From positions 68,234,383 through 68,298,382 of the forward strand of contig JAKGHH010000002.1 in NCBI GenBank assembly GCA_022828595.1: a DNA stretch of 64,000 bases, read 5' to 3'. This document shows, piece after piece, positions 45,101 to 55,900 of this stretch (its first letter is position 1; every line of letters begins with the position of its first letter). The notes beneath the pieces were generated by a model, which had not been told where the DNA came from, did no database searches, and was given only the letters and a program-made list of their open reading frames with translations. The translations under genes were made by a program, and so were the position numbers. The DNA is from Nelumbo lutea. Taxonomy: Eukaryota; Streptophyta; Magnoliopsida; Proteales; Nelumbonaceae.

Positions 45101-45334
45101 ATTAATTCTAAGTGTGTGGTAAAAAAGCATAAAATTTATTTCTCATACAATATTAAATTGTCGTGTATTGTTACAGAATAAAAGAAGTTAAACATGAATA
45201 AATGTCTACATTTTTATCTCTTACACAAATAGGAAACAGGAAAGAAGAAAACCATATGAAAGGGACCCTACCTCGAAAGCATCCAACTTGCGATGAAACA
45301 ACAACGGTGTTGAGTTCTGGAATCTTGACGCCAT
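42116..45334 (-). CDS. At4g04980-like proline-rich protein, nine exons, apparently intact
   Basis: Exons on the minus strand: 45334-45272, 45066-44905, 44793-44698, 44595-44472, 44372-43229, 43087-42922, 42828-42664, 42564-42412 and 42316-42116. All introns are GT-AG, phases agree, and the joined CDS is 2274 bases (757 residues). The N-terminus (MASRFQNSTPLLFHRK, MELRKKILTFRDLIDFPPCN, VKDLHKLYPKVVP) and the C-terminus (GKPGMADALAEITRRSAYF, HQYVEFHLEHLIDESQVLA, RVYTFAGGQDDRADKL, ending ELAHEIETDP) match my memory of plant At4g04980-like proteins. Residues about 368-463 are proline-rich and no signal peptide is visible. The biochemical role is unknown. The C-terminal part may be distantly related to the CHUP1 actin-associated domain, an inference only. 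The 99-base fourth intron is in frame and stop-free. The structure is by eye, without transcript support. Confidence 0.85.
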
Positions 45335-46518
45335 TCGTGACCCCCCCAAGTTGTTTTAAAAAGATTTGGGGGAGTTTGGTAATGCTTTTATAATTGTTTC
45401 CTAAACTCCATACTGGGTTAACTCTTAGGTTGATGAAGGTAGCCAAACAAAAGAGATTGTTTAAAGAGAATGTGCTATGACGACTTTGCAGAAAGGAAAT
45501 TAATATGGGTTGCACCTTCTTGCTTGTAATAAGGATTTTAAGGTGAAAATTTGTTGAAATAAAGTAGAAAATAAACAAACCTAGAAAAAAATAGCATAAT
45601 TCTTACAACGGCACAACGAAGACAAGATAAGAAAACATCATTAACTTTATTTAGGAGACCCCGTTGTCTAAACCTACCTATTGTCAAGGGCCCTATGTTG
45701 CAAGAGCTTAGTTGTTTTGTTCCTGTTACAACTATAACGGTTAACAAATCCCCCTCCATTAGAAAAATATGGAGTTGGGCTGTTTAAAAGTATTTGAAAT
45801 TAGGACACTTGAGACAACTTTGTGAACATTGAGGGAAAATAGGCAAGACATGCATTACATTATTTTTAGAATGAATGAATCCTCATTGAGATTTTGAACA
45901 TTGAATACACAAACCCCTTTATCTATGTGCCATTGTTTTTCCTCGTACAAATTAGAATTGTAAACTACTATTATTTTCAGAACATCAAAATTTCTATTTC
46001 CAAAATTACCCCATTCCTCAAGAAACCAAAGAAGTGTAAATCAAATTGTCTTCAAATTTGGAAAAGATGCTTTTAATGATGTATGGAAAGCTTTTTAATC
46101 AAACAGTTATCTCATGTCATTTAGTGAAAATTGATTGTTGGCCATTTCTTTCTATTTTCTCACTAACCACACTTTCACATGGGAAAACACAATATGATGC
46201 AAGAATAAGAAATGAGAAAGAGAGAAGAGAAGCGGCCATCTTTGTCTCTTTAATTTGGTAATGAGGAAGGAGAAGGATAAGAAGGAGAGAGAGAGAGAGA
46301 GAACAGGGGAGTTGCCACCTCCCTAGTTCATTCGGGTAGGAGATTCAAGAGAGGAAGGAGAGGAGAGGTGGGGTAAAAACGAAATTATAAAAAGTTTAAT
46401 GGCCATGGGAAATGCCCCTCAATGTTTTCTTAATAGATGGTCTATTTTAGTTATGTAGGGCCATCTTATAAGGTATATGTAAGTAGTCTTTGAAACTACA
46501 AGGTATATATATATAGAT
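45335..46518. other. upstream region of the At4g04980-like gene
   Basis: The promoter and 5' untranslated region should lie here. I could not identify a convincing TATA box or start site. A (GA)n tract lies at 46285-46301. Reading frames at 45171-45759 on the minus strand overlap the first exon and the leader and are not separate genes. Confidence 0.4.
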
Positions 46519-46566
46519 AGAGAGAGAGAGATAAATAGATAGAGAGAGAGAGAGAGAGAAAGAGGT
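46508..46566. repeat. microsatellite (TA)n-(GATA)-(GA)n
   Basis: Alternating TATATATA, GATA and GAGAGAGA units. Simple-sequence repeat about 1.2 kb upstream of the At4g04980-like gene start. Confidence 0.8.
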
Positions 46567-46609
46567 AATTAATATTCCTTATCTTATATACTTTTACATG
46601 GCTTTAAAT

Positions 46610-46691
46610 AGAATAGATTGACAAAACAGGACTTATGTAGCCGACCCATATAGGTGGGATAAGGCATGGATGATGATGATGATGATGATGG
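46610..46691 (+). mobile_element. probable LINE 3' end with (GAT)n tail
   Basis: ATGTAGCCGACCCATATAGG and TGGGATAAGGCATGG are followed by seven GAT units. A phrase of the type 'GTAGCCGACCC...TGGGATAAGGC' followed by a trinucleotide run is a familiar 3' end of plant RTE-type LINEs. No coding sequence remains upstream, so this would be a severely 5'-truncated copy. Confidence 0.45.
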
Positions 46692-47579
46692 TCATATATA
46701 CTTTTATATATGAAATTTACACTTTTAGGCATAAAATATACTAAAAATTGCAGAAAAAAAATATAGGAGATCTTTGTATATATAATTAACTGTATAATTA
46801 GTCTAGGTCTGAATCAGTTCAGAATAGCAAGCTAGAACTGTCTTGACACAATTTTTAATCAGGACAAGACCATAGAACTAGAACCGGTAACAATTGCTTT
46901 GGTCAATTCATTTCTATCGGGTAGACTCAGCCCATTGACAACTCTATTTTGAGCCTAACAACATTATTTCCAACATTCAAGACTCTTTGCAGTGAAGCCA
47001 AATAAGGCTAATTAACCTCATTGGCAAACGTAGGGACATATTATCGTGAGCAGTGGTCAATCTATTCATGTAAGCCATGAAGAGTTGGCTGTTAACTAAG
47101 GTAGATGCCATGAAGGAGAGCTTGTTGTCTCCAATAGAGAATGAATAAACTCCAAACCAAGATCTAAAACAAACTTTAGCGGTTCCAAAATAGCAACAAC
47201 TTCCATGTTGTACGTAGAGTAATTTTCATTGCTCTACCATAATAGAAACTTCTAGCTATTTTGATCAAGGATCACTAAGCAAATAGTAAATCTCAAACTT
47301 ATTGTAGTCGCATCAGAGTTTACTTTTAAAGCTCATAGAGGGGGTCAAGACAAAAGAAAGCTAGCTCCTTCTCATTGACCAAGTGTACCAGAAGGTTGCT
47401 GGGTGGCCTTTGAAGCCTTGTGGTGAACAAAGGACTCCATTTCATTAATGTGAGAATGGCCATTGTTCAGCATTGAGTAAACATCCACCTGCTACAGACA
47501 TATAGCGCGCCTTCCAAATGTGCTAAAATTGCACATTTATAAGAGTTCATATCTCTGCCCCACAATGCCCCAACAACAT

Positions 47580-47674
47580 ATCCCCACCTTGTATTGGGAA
47601 CATCTCGCAATAACAAATACAGGAGATGATGAGACATCATTTGGAGATGTTCCCAATATATACAAGGTGGGGAT
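47580..47674. other. long imperfect hairpin
   Basis: The left arm 47580-47606 (TCCCCACCTTGTATTGGGAA plus CATCTC) pairs with the right arm 47644-47674 (GAGATGTTCCCAATATATAC plus AAGGTGGGGA), the only interruption being an extra 4 bases (ATAT) in the right arm. The loop is 37 bases. It lies inside the LINE relic. It could be a local inverted duplication, a tiny foldback insertion, or a small-RNA precursor. Nothing in the sequence decides between these. Confidence 0.8.
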
Positions 47675-48254
47675 CAGCTGTGAGAAAAGACACATGAGTA
47701 TCATCACAAATGTCATCATGAAATGCGCAATTAGCTAACTAGCCCAATATCATCCAGCTCCCACTTCCATTGATGTGAATACTCAACCTTAACCCAAATC
47801 AAATTACACTTGTCACCAGTACAATAAAAAATATATATTCAACTATTTCAGCTTCAACTCCACACCATGGACACATGTTAGCCTCTTTGTCAACTAGATC
47901 TGATATCATATATAGGTAGGATTTTTAAGATGCAATGACAGAAAAATGGATGGACTCCAAGGGGTAAGTGCTTTATCCCATGATATGCCACCAAAGGCCA
48001 ACTAAACAAATGAGGATTTGGGATTCTTGACTCTTCAACAACTTGGAACCAGAAGCCATCATTAACTCTCCTCTAGATTACTGTTGCCAAACCAAAGTGT
48101 CCTCCATGTTTAAAGGATCTTCTGGGAGTCTGATGGGAGAGAATGGTATCACTTCTAATTGTACCAAATGCATGTCATACCTCATGTTCCTTCCATATAT
48201 TGTTGGTCCTTGACCGATTGTTGTAAAATCATGAATTAACTCATGGGTCACTAA

Positions 48255-48377
48255 GGCTGTGTTTGGTTTGAAGGAAAAGGTAGAGAAAGGAAGGGAAATG
48301 TAGGGAAATCTTTACAAATCTTGTATAGATTTCTCTACCTTTCCCTATCTTTTCCTTCAAACCAAATATATATAGCC
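48255..48377. mobile_element. Tourist-like MITE, copy 2
   Basis: 123 bp with inverted ends GGCTGTGTTTGGTTTGAAGG and, on the other strand, GGCTATATATATTTGGTTTG. It is flanked by TAA on both sides (48252-48254 and 48378-48380), the 3-bp TWA duplication of PIF/Harbinger elements. The centre TTGTATAGATTT is shared with copy 1. It carries no transposase and depends on a partner elsewhere. Confidence 0.88.
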
Positions 48378-48540
48378 TAAGTGAATCCACAATCCATTCA
48401 TTACCAATCAGCCACAAGGCTTCCTTCCAAGTATCAACCTTGCAGTACTTCAGGATACTACTCCATATTGGTGACATCAATCTTGAAATCTCCATGGTCC
48501 AGATTGTAGAATGAGAGAGCGCCATGCTAACCTCAACATC

Positions 48541-48840
48541 ATCACCTTATTCTTTAAAAACACATCTTGAATATATATTGTATTTCATTCTCTTTGCTAA
48601 TAAAATGAGATCGGCATTTCTTTATGATGTATTGCATCTATGGTTGTATTTGTTTATAACTAATAGGTAGGTACACATGTAACACTGTATGGCACTCAAA
48701 TGCTAAGTGAGACTACTTATCATGGGAGATCTAGATGACCCAGTTTCTTATAGCTAGACTTGAAATATCCTAATTAAGGGTGAGTCTAGAAAACTCACTT
48801 ACAAAGTTACTGCATGGATGGTTTTTATAAGATGGTGTAG
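48541..48840. other. target sequence left of the CRM-like element
   Basis: No gene. Repeated phrases such as ACTAATAGGTAGGTACACATG and GAGACTACTTATCATGGG look like LTR sequence of an unidentified element that would continue at 54401 beyond the insertion. TGTAG (48836-48840) is the probable target duplication. Confidence 0.4.
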
Positions 48841-49397
48841 TGACGCAGCGTGGAAGCAATGAGAAGTCGGGCTGGCGATGCAAGCACCGGACGATCGCTA
48901 GCATCTAGCGAAGAATACCGAATTCTCTAGGAGAGAGAAAAGGTGGTGAAAATAGGAAGAAGATAACTGGAAGAAATTCTGAAAATATGAAGTATGAATT
49001 GATTAATAATTCTAGGAAAATAGCAGTATTTATAATACATTTGGAAATTGTAAAGGAACTAGGAAAGAACATGAATCTTGGGCTTTCTTGATCTTGATCT
49101 TGATCCTCTTGGGTTGTCTTGATAAGGTCGAACATCCTTGGAATTCTTGGGCTTGATCTTCCACCGTCCGATTTCCTTGGCTCTCCTTATGCATGAATCT
49201 GGAAGTCTTGGAATTCTTGATGTTTTTTGGAGTCTTTGTTGGATCTTGGAGTCTTGATAATTCTGATCTTGATTTCTTGCAAATCTTGGAAGAGTCTTGC
49301 TTTATCTTGATAATCTTGGAAGTTCTTCTTATCTTAACCTTATCCCAGGAGCTGCCACCCCTAGGGGTGAGATGGGCCTGGTGATGGGCCTCCATCA
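48841..49397 (-). repeat. 3' LTR of the CRM-like element
   Basis: 557 bp. It contains degenerate CTTGGAAGTCTTGGAATTCT-like tandem words at 49195-49330. The end of the pol frame (49361-49397) lies inside it. Confidence 0.9.
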
Positions 49398-50206
49398 TTC
49401 TCCCTCACTTGGAGAGAACTCGACCCCAAGTCATGACTAGGATAGGTAAGTGCTATCTCTAGCAGGTACCGGTGAAGGTCAGCAACATTGAAGGTCTTGG
49501 ATATACCCATATGATCTGGTAAGTCCACTACATAGGCATTGTCATTAATCTTCTTCACGATCTTGTAGGGACCATACTTCCGAGGCTTCAACTTGTTGTA
49601 AGTACCTACGGGAATTCTTTCCTTCCTTAAGAAGACCATAACCTCATCACCTACATCAAACACTTGAGGTCGGTGGTGTTTGTCTGCGGCCATCTTGTAC
49701 TTGGCGTTGGATTGCTCTAGCTTCTGCTTTACGGCCTCTTGGATGGACTGGATTTATTCTGCCATCTGCTCTGCTGAGATACTGGCGTTGGGTACTTTGG
49801 GTAGCATCACTAAATCCAGTGCATGATTAGGGACCTTCATGTACACGATGGAGAATGGGGATCTGCCTGTAGAACTGTGCATTGCATTGTTATAGGTGAA
49901 CTCGGCTTGGGCTATGGCGAAGTCCCACTATTTTGGCCTCTCCTGGCATATGTTGAAAATTAAATTCCCTAAGGTCCGATTTACCACTTTTGTCTGTCCA
50001 TCTGTCTGCGGATGGGCTGTACTACTGAAATTAAGTGATGAATCAAACAACCTCCACAGGGTCATCCAAAAGTGACTGAGGAACCGTGTGTCACGATCTG
50101 ATGTGATGGTCTTGGGTACCCCATGCAAGCGGACAATCTCCCTAAAAAATAATTCCGTTGTTGCGGATGCATCTGTTGTTTTCTTGCAGGGGAGGAAGTG
50201 AGTCAT
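49361..50206 (-). pseudogene. CRM-like integrase, later part
   Basis: 50206-49928 reads [20 protein letters not shown], then [15 protein letters not shown] with the second catalytic Asp, and [15 protein letters not shown]. The catalytic Glu of QTDGQTEVVNRT is replaced by Lys (codon at 49988-49990). A stop follows at 49928. 49693-49361 holds the C-terminal domain ([33 protein letters not shown]) and an extra tail, [18 protein letters not shown], that ends inside the LTR. Confidence 0.85.
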
Positions 50207-52101
50207 TTTTTAGAATCTATCAACCACCACGAAGACGGATCCATGTTTCTCTGGGTCTTTAGCAAGCCTATCACAAAATCCATGGACAGGTCTTCCCATA
50301 TAGCAGTAGGAACGGGTAGGGGCATGTAGAGACCAGTATTTTGGGTTTGTCCCTTATCTATCTGACAAATATAACATCTGCTTACAATAGTGAACACATC
50401 CCTACTTAATTTCGGCCAATAATATCGCCCATTAACTGTTTCTACTGTTTTATCCCTTCCCAAGTGTCCTGCTAATCCACCCCCATGCAAATCCCTAATG
50501 ATCTTTCCACGGAGGGAAGTGCAAGGGATACACAGTTGTTCCCCTTTCATAAGGAACCTATCATAAATAAAGAAGTCCTCTATTGGCTGCTTATTCACAC
50601 TTTTCTCCCATACCTGTTGGAAGTCTTCATCCTGGGCATATAAGTCTTTTAGGCACTCAAAACCCACAATCTCAACACTGAGGGTCTTGCTGAGAGCCAC
50701 ATGCCTACTAAGTGCATCAGCCACTTTATTTTGCTGTCCTGTCTTATACATAATTTTATATGGGAACTTGTCTAGGAAAGCAGACCATCTAGCATGTAAA
50801 TCACTTCTTAATTGCTTTTGCCCACTAAGATATTTTAGGGCCTGGTGGTCAGTATAGAGAACAAATTCTTTTGCAATTAAATAGTATTCCCATGTCTTCA
50901 AGGCTCTAACCACAACATAAAACTCCTTGTCATAAGTAGACCACTTTCTCCTGGCCTCACATAATTTTTCAGTGAAGAAAGCAATGGGTCTTTTCTCTTG
51001 AGACAATACAGCCCCTATGCCAACTCCACTGGCGTCACATTCAACTTCAAATAATTTATTAAAATCTGGCAAGGCAAGAACAGAAGCAGTACATAATTTT
51101 TCTTTTATGAGAGCAAAACTTTGCTCTTGTTCTTCTCCCCATTGAAATTTACCCTTTTTCAAACATTCAGTAATGGGAGCCATGATACTACTAAAATTCT
51201 TAATAAAGCGCCTATAGAAGGTTGCCAACCCATGAAATCGCCTGACATCTGTGACAGTGGATGGGGTCGGCCACTCCCTAATGGCTTTCACTTTTTCCTC
51301 ATCTACTTTCACACCATCCTTGCTTATAATAAATCCCAAGAATAATAAATTATCATTCATAAAGATGCATTTCTTCAAATTAGCATATAATTTATTTTCC
51401 CTCAATGTTTTCAGGACCTCCCTAATATGTCCCACATGCTCAGTGATAGATTTGTTGTATATCAAAATATCAACAAAATAGACTACCACAAATTTACCGA
51501 TGAAGGGGTGCATTACCTGGTTCATCAGCCTCATGAATGTGTTGGGTGCATTGGTTAGTTCAAAGGGCATGACTAACCACTCGAACAAGCCATCTCTAGT
51601 CTTGAAGGCTGTCTTCCATTCATCTCCGGGACGAATCCTGATTTGATGATATCCACTCTTGAGATCTATTTTCGAGAAAACTACAGCTCTGCTCAATTGG
51701 TCCAGCATGTCGTCCAGCCTAGGAATGGGAAATTTGTACCCAATAGTAATCTTGTTAATGGCCTTGCTGTCATCACACATTCTCCAACTACCATCCTTCT
51801 TAGGTGTAAGTAAGGCAGGTACTGCACAAGGACTCATGCTGATTTGAACGTGTCTCCTTTTTAATAATTCCTCTACCTTTTCCCATAAGATTTCATTCTC
51901 CTTATGACTCATCCTGTAATGTGGGGGGTTAGGTAGACTAGCACCTGGAACAAAATCAATATGGTGTTGTATATCTCTCATGGGAGGGAGTTCATTTGGT
52001 AACTCCTCTGGAACTACATCATTGAATTCATCCAGTATTCCTTGTACTTCAGCTGGAATTTTATTTTCATCATTAATATCTTCTCCTTTTACTACTAACA
52101 A
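50203..52101 (-). pseudogene. CRM-like RT, RNase H and integrase N-terminus
   Basis: A 632-codon open frame starts with the RT lead-in ([20 protein letters not shown]). It runs through [35 protein letters not shown] and the active site, which reads [14 protein letters not shown] where YFDD is expected: the first of the two catalytic aspartates is Val (codon 51472-51474), so RT should be inactive. RNase H follows with [18 protein letters not shown] and [11 protein letters not shown], catalytic residues intact. The integrase zinc region ([29 protein letters not shown]) and the first Asp in LSMDFVIGL close the frame. A frameshift near 50215 separates the rest of integrase. Confidence 0.92.
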
Positions 52102-52800
52102 ATGTATTTCATGAGTATCCTTACATTCTTTAACAAATTCAGCATGATGATGGTTGATAGTAAGGAAATTCTTCTCATGTGCCTTTGGAGCATTGTAATA
52201 TTTTTTTTTGCTATGAGTAACAAAGTATAATGTGTACCCTCTTTTTCAAGTTGGTAGGTATTCTTTCTACCCATGTGCCTTGCATCTGTATCAAACTGCC
52301 AAGGCCTCCCTAACAAAATATGGCAAGCATCCATATCAACAATATCACAATATACTTCATAATGGTACTTACCAATTGAAAAAGGTACCTTGCAGCGTTC
52401 TTCCACTTGTACGTCGCCTCCTTCCTTGATCCACCCAATTGTGTATGGGTTGGGATGTTTTTCAGGAATCAGCTGTAATTGTTGGATGGCATCCCTACAA
52501 ATAATATTTTCTTGACTGCCACTATCAATAATTAAATTAAATAATTTTTCCTTGACAGTATCTTTGAGAAATATCTTCCTTTGAGAAGTATCTTTATTTT
52601 CCTGAGACAATATTAATTTTCTTACCACACAAGTATACTGTTCATGTTCATATGGACCCTGTTCATCCTCTCCATCAGGTCCACAATATACCTCCTCATC
52701 AATATCTTCTTCCTCCTCCCTTTCTACCATATTAACTGCCTTCCTCCTGGGACAGTCACTGGATCTATGTCCAACCTCATTGCATAAGGATTACTAGGTT
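52095..52800 (-). pseudogene. CRM-like zinc knuckle end and protease
   Basis: In frame with the protease, CNEVGHRSSDCPRRKAVNMV is the second half of a CCHC zinc knuckle. Its first cysteine-containing half is in another frame. The acidic linker EREEEEDIDEEV leads to the protease with the intact active site LIIDSGSQENI and CHILLGRPWQFD. The frame ends at 52095, overlapping the pol frame by seven bases. Confidence 0.8.
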
Positions 52801-53236
52801 TAGAAGGCTGAACTACCGGGACTGATTTGTTCCTGTTGATAGTTGTCGGTCTGTTGTCGCTCCCGTTGTACCGACGGTAATTATCACTGCGTGCCTTGTC
52901 TTGGAACATTAATTATGCTTTCAAGGCTAGGTTCCTTGCTTCCTGCACACTGAGAACCATCTATACACCAATTTTGTCCCTGATGGACAGTCTCAACCCA
53001 CTTAGATAAAAGGCTGCCTGCTGGTTATCGCTTTCAGACAACTGGTTTCTTTCTACTAAACTTAAATATTCCGATGTGTACTCATTAACACTACGTGAAC
53101 CCTGCGCACACCCTTGATAAGATTCAAACATATATTGTTCATAGTTAGGAGGTAAAAATCTACCTCAAATTAATTGTTTCATGCGCCTCCAGGTTCGGAC
53201 AGGACCCCTTCCTTCTCTCATCCGGGTCTCTCTCAT

Positions 53237-53782
53237 CTATTCCCACCAAACAGATGTGTCTCCCTTTAATCGAAAAGTTACCAATTTTACCCTTCGTTCC
53301 TCTGGTATCTCCATGTAATCAAAGAATCTGTCGACTTTTGTGATCCAATCCATAAGTCCCTCTATGCCAAGATCTCCACTAAAAGTAGGAATATCTACCT
53401 TGAGTTTAAATTCATCATTATTCCTACGGGGATTGAAATTACCTTGATTGTGCCAATTTCTACCATTTCTGTCATTGCTAGGAAGAACTAGAGCACCACC
53501 AAATTCCAGATCATCATCACTGTCGTCATCCAGGACTGGTCGTCGTAGCGCAGTATGGACGAGTGGTCTGTCATGGTCGTCTCCCTCGATTTGCTGCGGA
53601 TGTTCCCGGTTCCGTGAAGCAACCTCCCGTAACAAGGTTCGCAGTTGTTCAACCATCTCTGCCAACTGTTGATCGATGTTATGTGTGGTTGTATGTTGCT
53701 CTTTGATTGCTCTCCAAATAGCTAGAAACCCCTGATCTCCGTCACGGGGTGGGTTACGACTACTACCGTCTGTGTTGGACAT
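53237..53782 (-). pseudogene. CRM-like gag
   Basis: The start is MSNTDGSSRNPPRDGDQGFL (ATG at 53782, 14 bases from the primer-binding site). It continues with HNIDQQLAEMVEQLRTLLRE, an acidic spacer DDDSDDDLEFGG, and the capsid signature FKLKVDIPTFSGDLGIEGLM, RFFDYMEIPEERRVKLV and GDTSVWWE. A stop after WWE (53237) cuts the domain. Remnants of the rest of gag, in broken frames, run down to about 52800. Confidence 0.85.
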
Positions 53783-53813
53783 GACTGGGTGAATTCCCTG
53801 CTCTGATACCACC

Positions 53814-54400
53814 TGACATAGCGTGGAAGCAATGAGAAGTTGGGCTGGCGATGCAAGCACCGAGCGATCGCTAGCTTCTAGCGAAGAACACCGAATTCTC
53901 TAGGAGAGAGAAAAGGTGGCGAAAATAAGAAGAAGAGAACTGGAAGAAATTCTGAAAATATGAAGTATGAATTGATTAATAATTCTAGGAAAATAGCAGT
54001 ATTTATAATACATTTGGAAATTGTAAAGGAACTAGGAAAAAACATGAATCTTGGGCTTTCTTGATCTTGATCTTGATCCTCTTGGGTTGTCTTGATAAGG
54101 TCGAACCTCCTTGGAATTCTTGGGCTTGATCTTCCACCGTCCAATCTCCTTGGCTCTCCTTATGCATGAATCTGGAAGTCTTGGAATTCTTGATGTTTCT
54201 TGGAGTCTTTGTTGGATCTTAGAGTCTTGATAATTCTAATCTTGATTTCTTGCTAATCTTGGAAGAGTCTTGCTTTATCTTGATAATCTTGGAAGAGTCT
54301 TGCCTTATCTTGATAATCTTGGAAGTTCTTCTTATCTTAACCTTATCCTAGGAGCTGCCACCCCTAGGGGTGAGATGGGCCTTGTGATGGGCCTCCACCA
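53814..54400 (-). repeat. 5' LTR of the CRM-like element
   Basis: 587 bp. It is about 30 bp longer than the 3' LTR because of one extra copy of TTGATAATCTTGGAAGAGTC in the internal tandem words at 54240-54320. Confidence 0.9.
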
Positions 54401-55186
54401 TATAGTGTGATCTCAAGCCATTGGGATGAGACTCCATACTACCATCATGTGCATTTGTACTAGGATACACATTAATAAGATCTAGTATGAGATTAATTCA
54501 TGAAATGATTTTGTATCATTGCCAATTTCATTAATATCTCATACGTAAAGTTCTTTTAGTCTTTGGAACTAAGGAGTGTTCCAGGGTTGTTGGGTTATGA
54601 TTTGTCACTCTAAGGATAAGACTCCCATATAAGTCCATGGGTAGCATTGAGATGATTATGGAAAGAATCCTAGTTAAATAGAACTCTAACATTCATCTGG
54701 TACTAGAAGAGTTTGGAGTGAATATGGAAAGAGTTCTTGCAGCACTACAACTCATAGGAAAGTTTTTAGAACATGTATAGTATCTTAATTGAATTGGGAA
54801 TCCTTGATATACCTGGGTGATGGCATGCTATAGAAACTACCTTGAAAGAGTTTCAAAGCAAGAAATTGAGTTTCAGGAGGTTTTCCCGGTCAAAGTAAAA
54901 CTCATGTAGTGTAAGATTAAATTGTAATTTTACTTTGTATATATGGAAGCATCAATGTGATAATTTCCAAACTAGAAAGTCTTTTCAATCCTAACCGGCC
55001 ACAAATTAGAGAGAGTAGATGAAAGATTCCAATCCAAGAGCATAGAGAGATAAGGTATCTCTTTGAGAAACCTTAATATTCATTATGGTACGCAATAGAT
55101 CTAGATTCAAGGCAACAGTTGCAGTAGACAAAAGGAATAGTGTGACTTTTATTAAAGAAATAGATTTAGCAACTTGGTTACTTGGA
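54401..55186. other. target sequence right of the CRM-like element
   Basis: No gene. The sequence has the look of a decayed LTR (short repeated phrases, GGTTTTCCCGGTCAAAGT), and the match TATAG/TGTAG suggests it was once joined to 48541-48840. Confidence 0.4.
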
Positions 55187-55900
55187 TCATGATATTTGGA
55201 ATAACTTTTCAAGGAAAAATTCGGTTTTGGACGTGATAAACCAAGCTTCTACAGGTATGAAATAATTAAAAATTAAAAAGTCAGATTTTCCATGGAGATC
55301 TTTATTATAGTAGAATTGATTAATTTTCTTTCTTGCTTTTTCACTTTCACTCAATCTTCCTTCGACTTCAACATCACCTTCCAATTCTTTAGATGAATCA
55401 CCCTTTTTATCTCTATATCTCCCCACCAAATTCATGCTCCAATAGTGCAATTTCATTGCAATAGATCTGAGGGAACAATTTAAAGGCCATGTAGTATAAT
55501 GCGATCAATACGCTACAATGCTCTTGAGCAGAATTGTCTTCTTCACATGAGAAGGAGAAAAGTAATCACATTTCAAATGTTGCAAACAAGATTTAATTTC
55601 TTTTATAATCTGCTTATATTCCTCCTTCCCTTTCTTACTTTCCAATAGTTAACAACTGAGATACGTGTCTTTGTCATCCAAAGATTTTACTCACAAATTC
55701 ATAATTAGCAACCTTTGAGTTTTTTTTATGCATGTTTTTGCTAAACCAAAGGGGCGATTCATGAAAACCAGCTACAAAATCAAGAAAGAATATCCTTTAC
55801 CTCAATAGCTTCACAATTTTTACTATGCCCCATGATGAGTATGTCATCAACAAAAATTAGATGATTAAGTTTGAATCCCACAAAGTGTGATAAAGAAGAA
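55187..55900 (-). pseudogene. L1-type LINE reverse-transcriptase relic
   Basis: FKLNHLIFVDDILIMGHSKN (about 55835-55880) followed by EAIEVKDILS and FCSW matches the catalytic palm of plant L1 RT, where F(A)DD is the active box. Here FVDD is seen. Downstream fragments in other frames (KGKEEYKQI, LKCDYFSPSHVKKTILLKS) fit the region after the palm. It lies on the same strand as the LINE C-terminal relic at 47-48.5 kb and could be the same element, now split by the later insertions. Confidence 0.5.

Larger units (their letters stand above)
46980..48540 (-). pseudogene. L1-type LINE ORF2 C-terminal relic
   Basis: Minus-strand pieces in several frames fit the end of a plant L1 ORF2. MEISRLMSPIWSSILKYCKV and ALWLIGNEWIVDS (48380-48525) resemble the post-RT region. 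GQGPTIYGRNMRYDMHLV and TLVWQQ, and LVDKEANMCPWCGVEAEIVE with the CPWC pair (about 47860-47900), resemble the zinc-binding reverse-transcriptase region. NMEVVAILEPLKFVLDLGLE (about 47130) resembles the RNase H-like domain. Frames change often. The Tourist-like MITE at 48255-48377 was inserted into it. Confidence 0.6.
48841..54400 (-). mobile_element. CRM-like Ty3/gypsy chromovirus
   Basis: LTRs at 48841-49397 and 53814-54400 begin TGACGCAGCG and TGACATAGCG on the plus strand. The flanks TGTAG (48836-48840) and TATAG (54401-54405) agree in 4 of 5 bases. On the minus strand the primer-binding site TGGTATCAGAGCAGGG (53796-53811), complementary to initiator tRNA-Met, follows the 5' LTR after 2 bases. 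The purine tract AGTGAGGGAGAA precedes the 3' LTR. Gag, protease, RT, RNase H and integrase are in Ty3 order. The integrase tail has no ordinary chromodomain and its frame runs into the 3' LTR, as in the CRM group. The LTRs differ by a few percent, so this is the youngest large element here. Confidence 0.9.
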
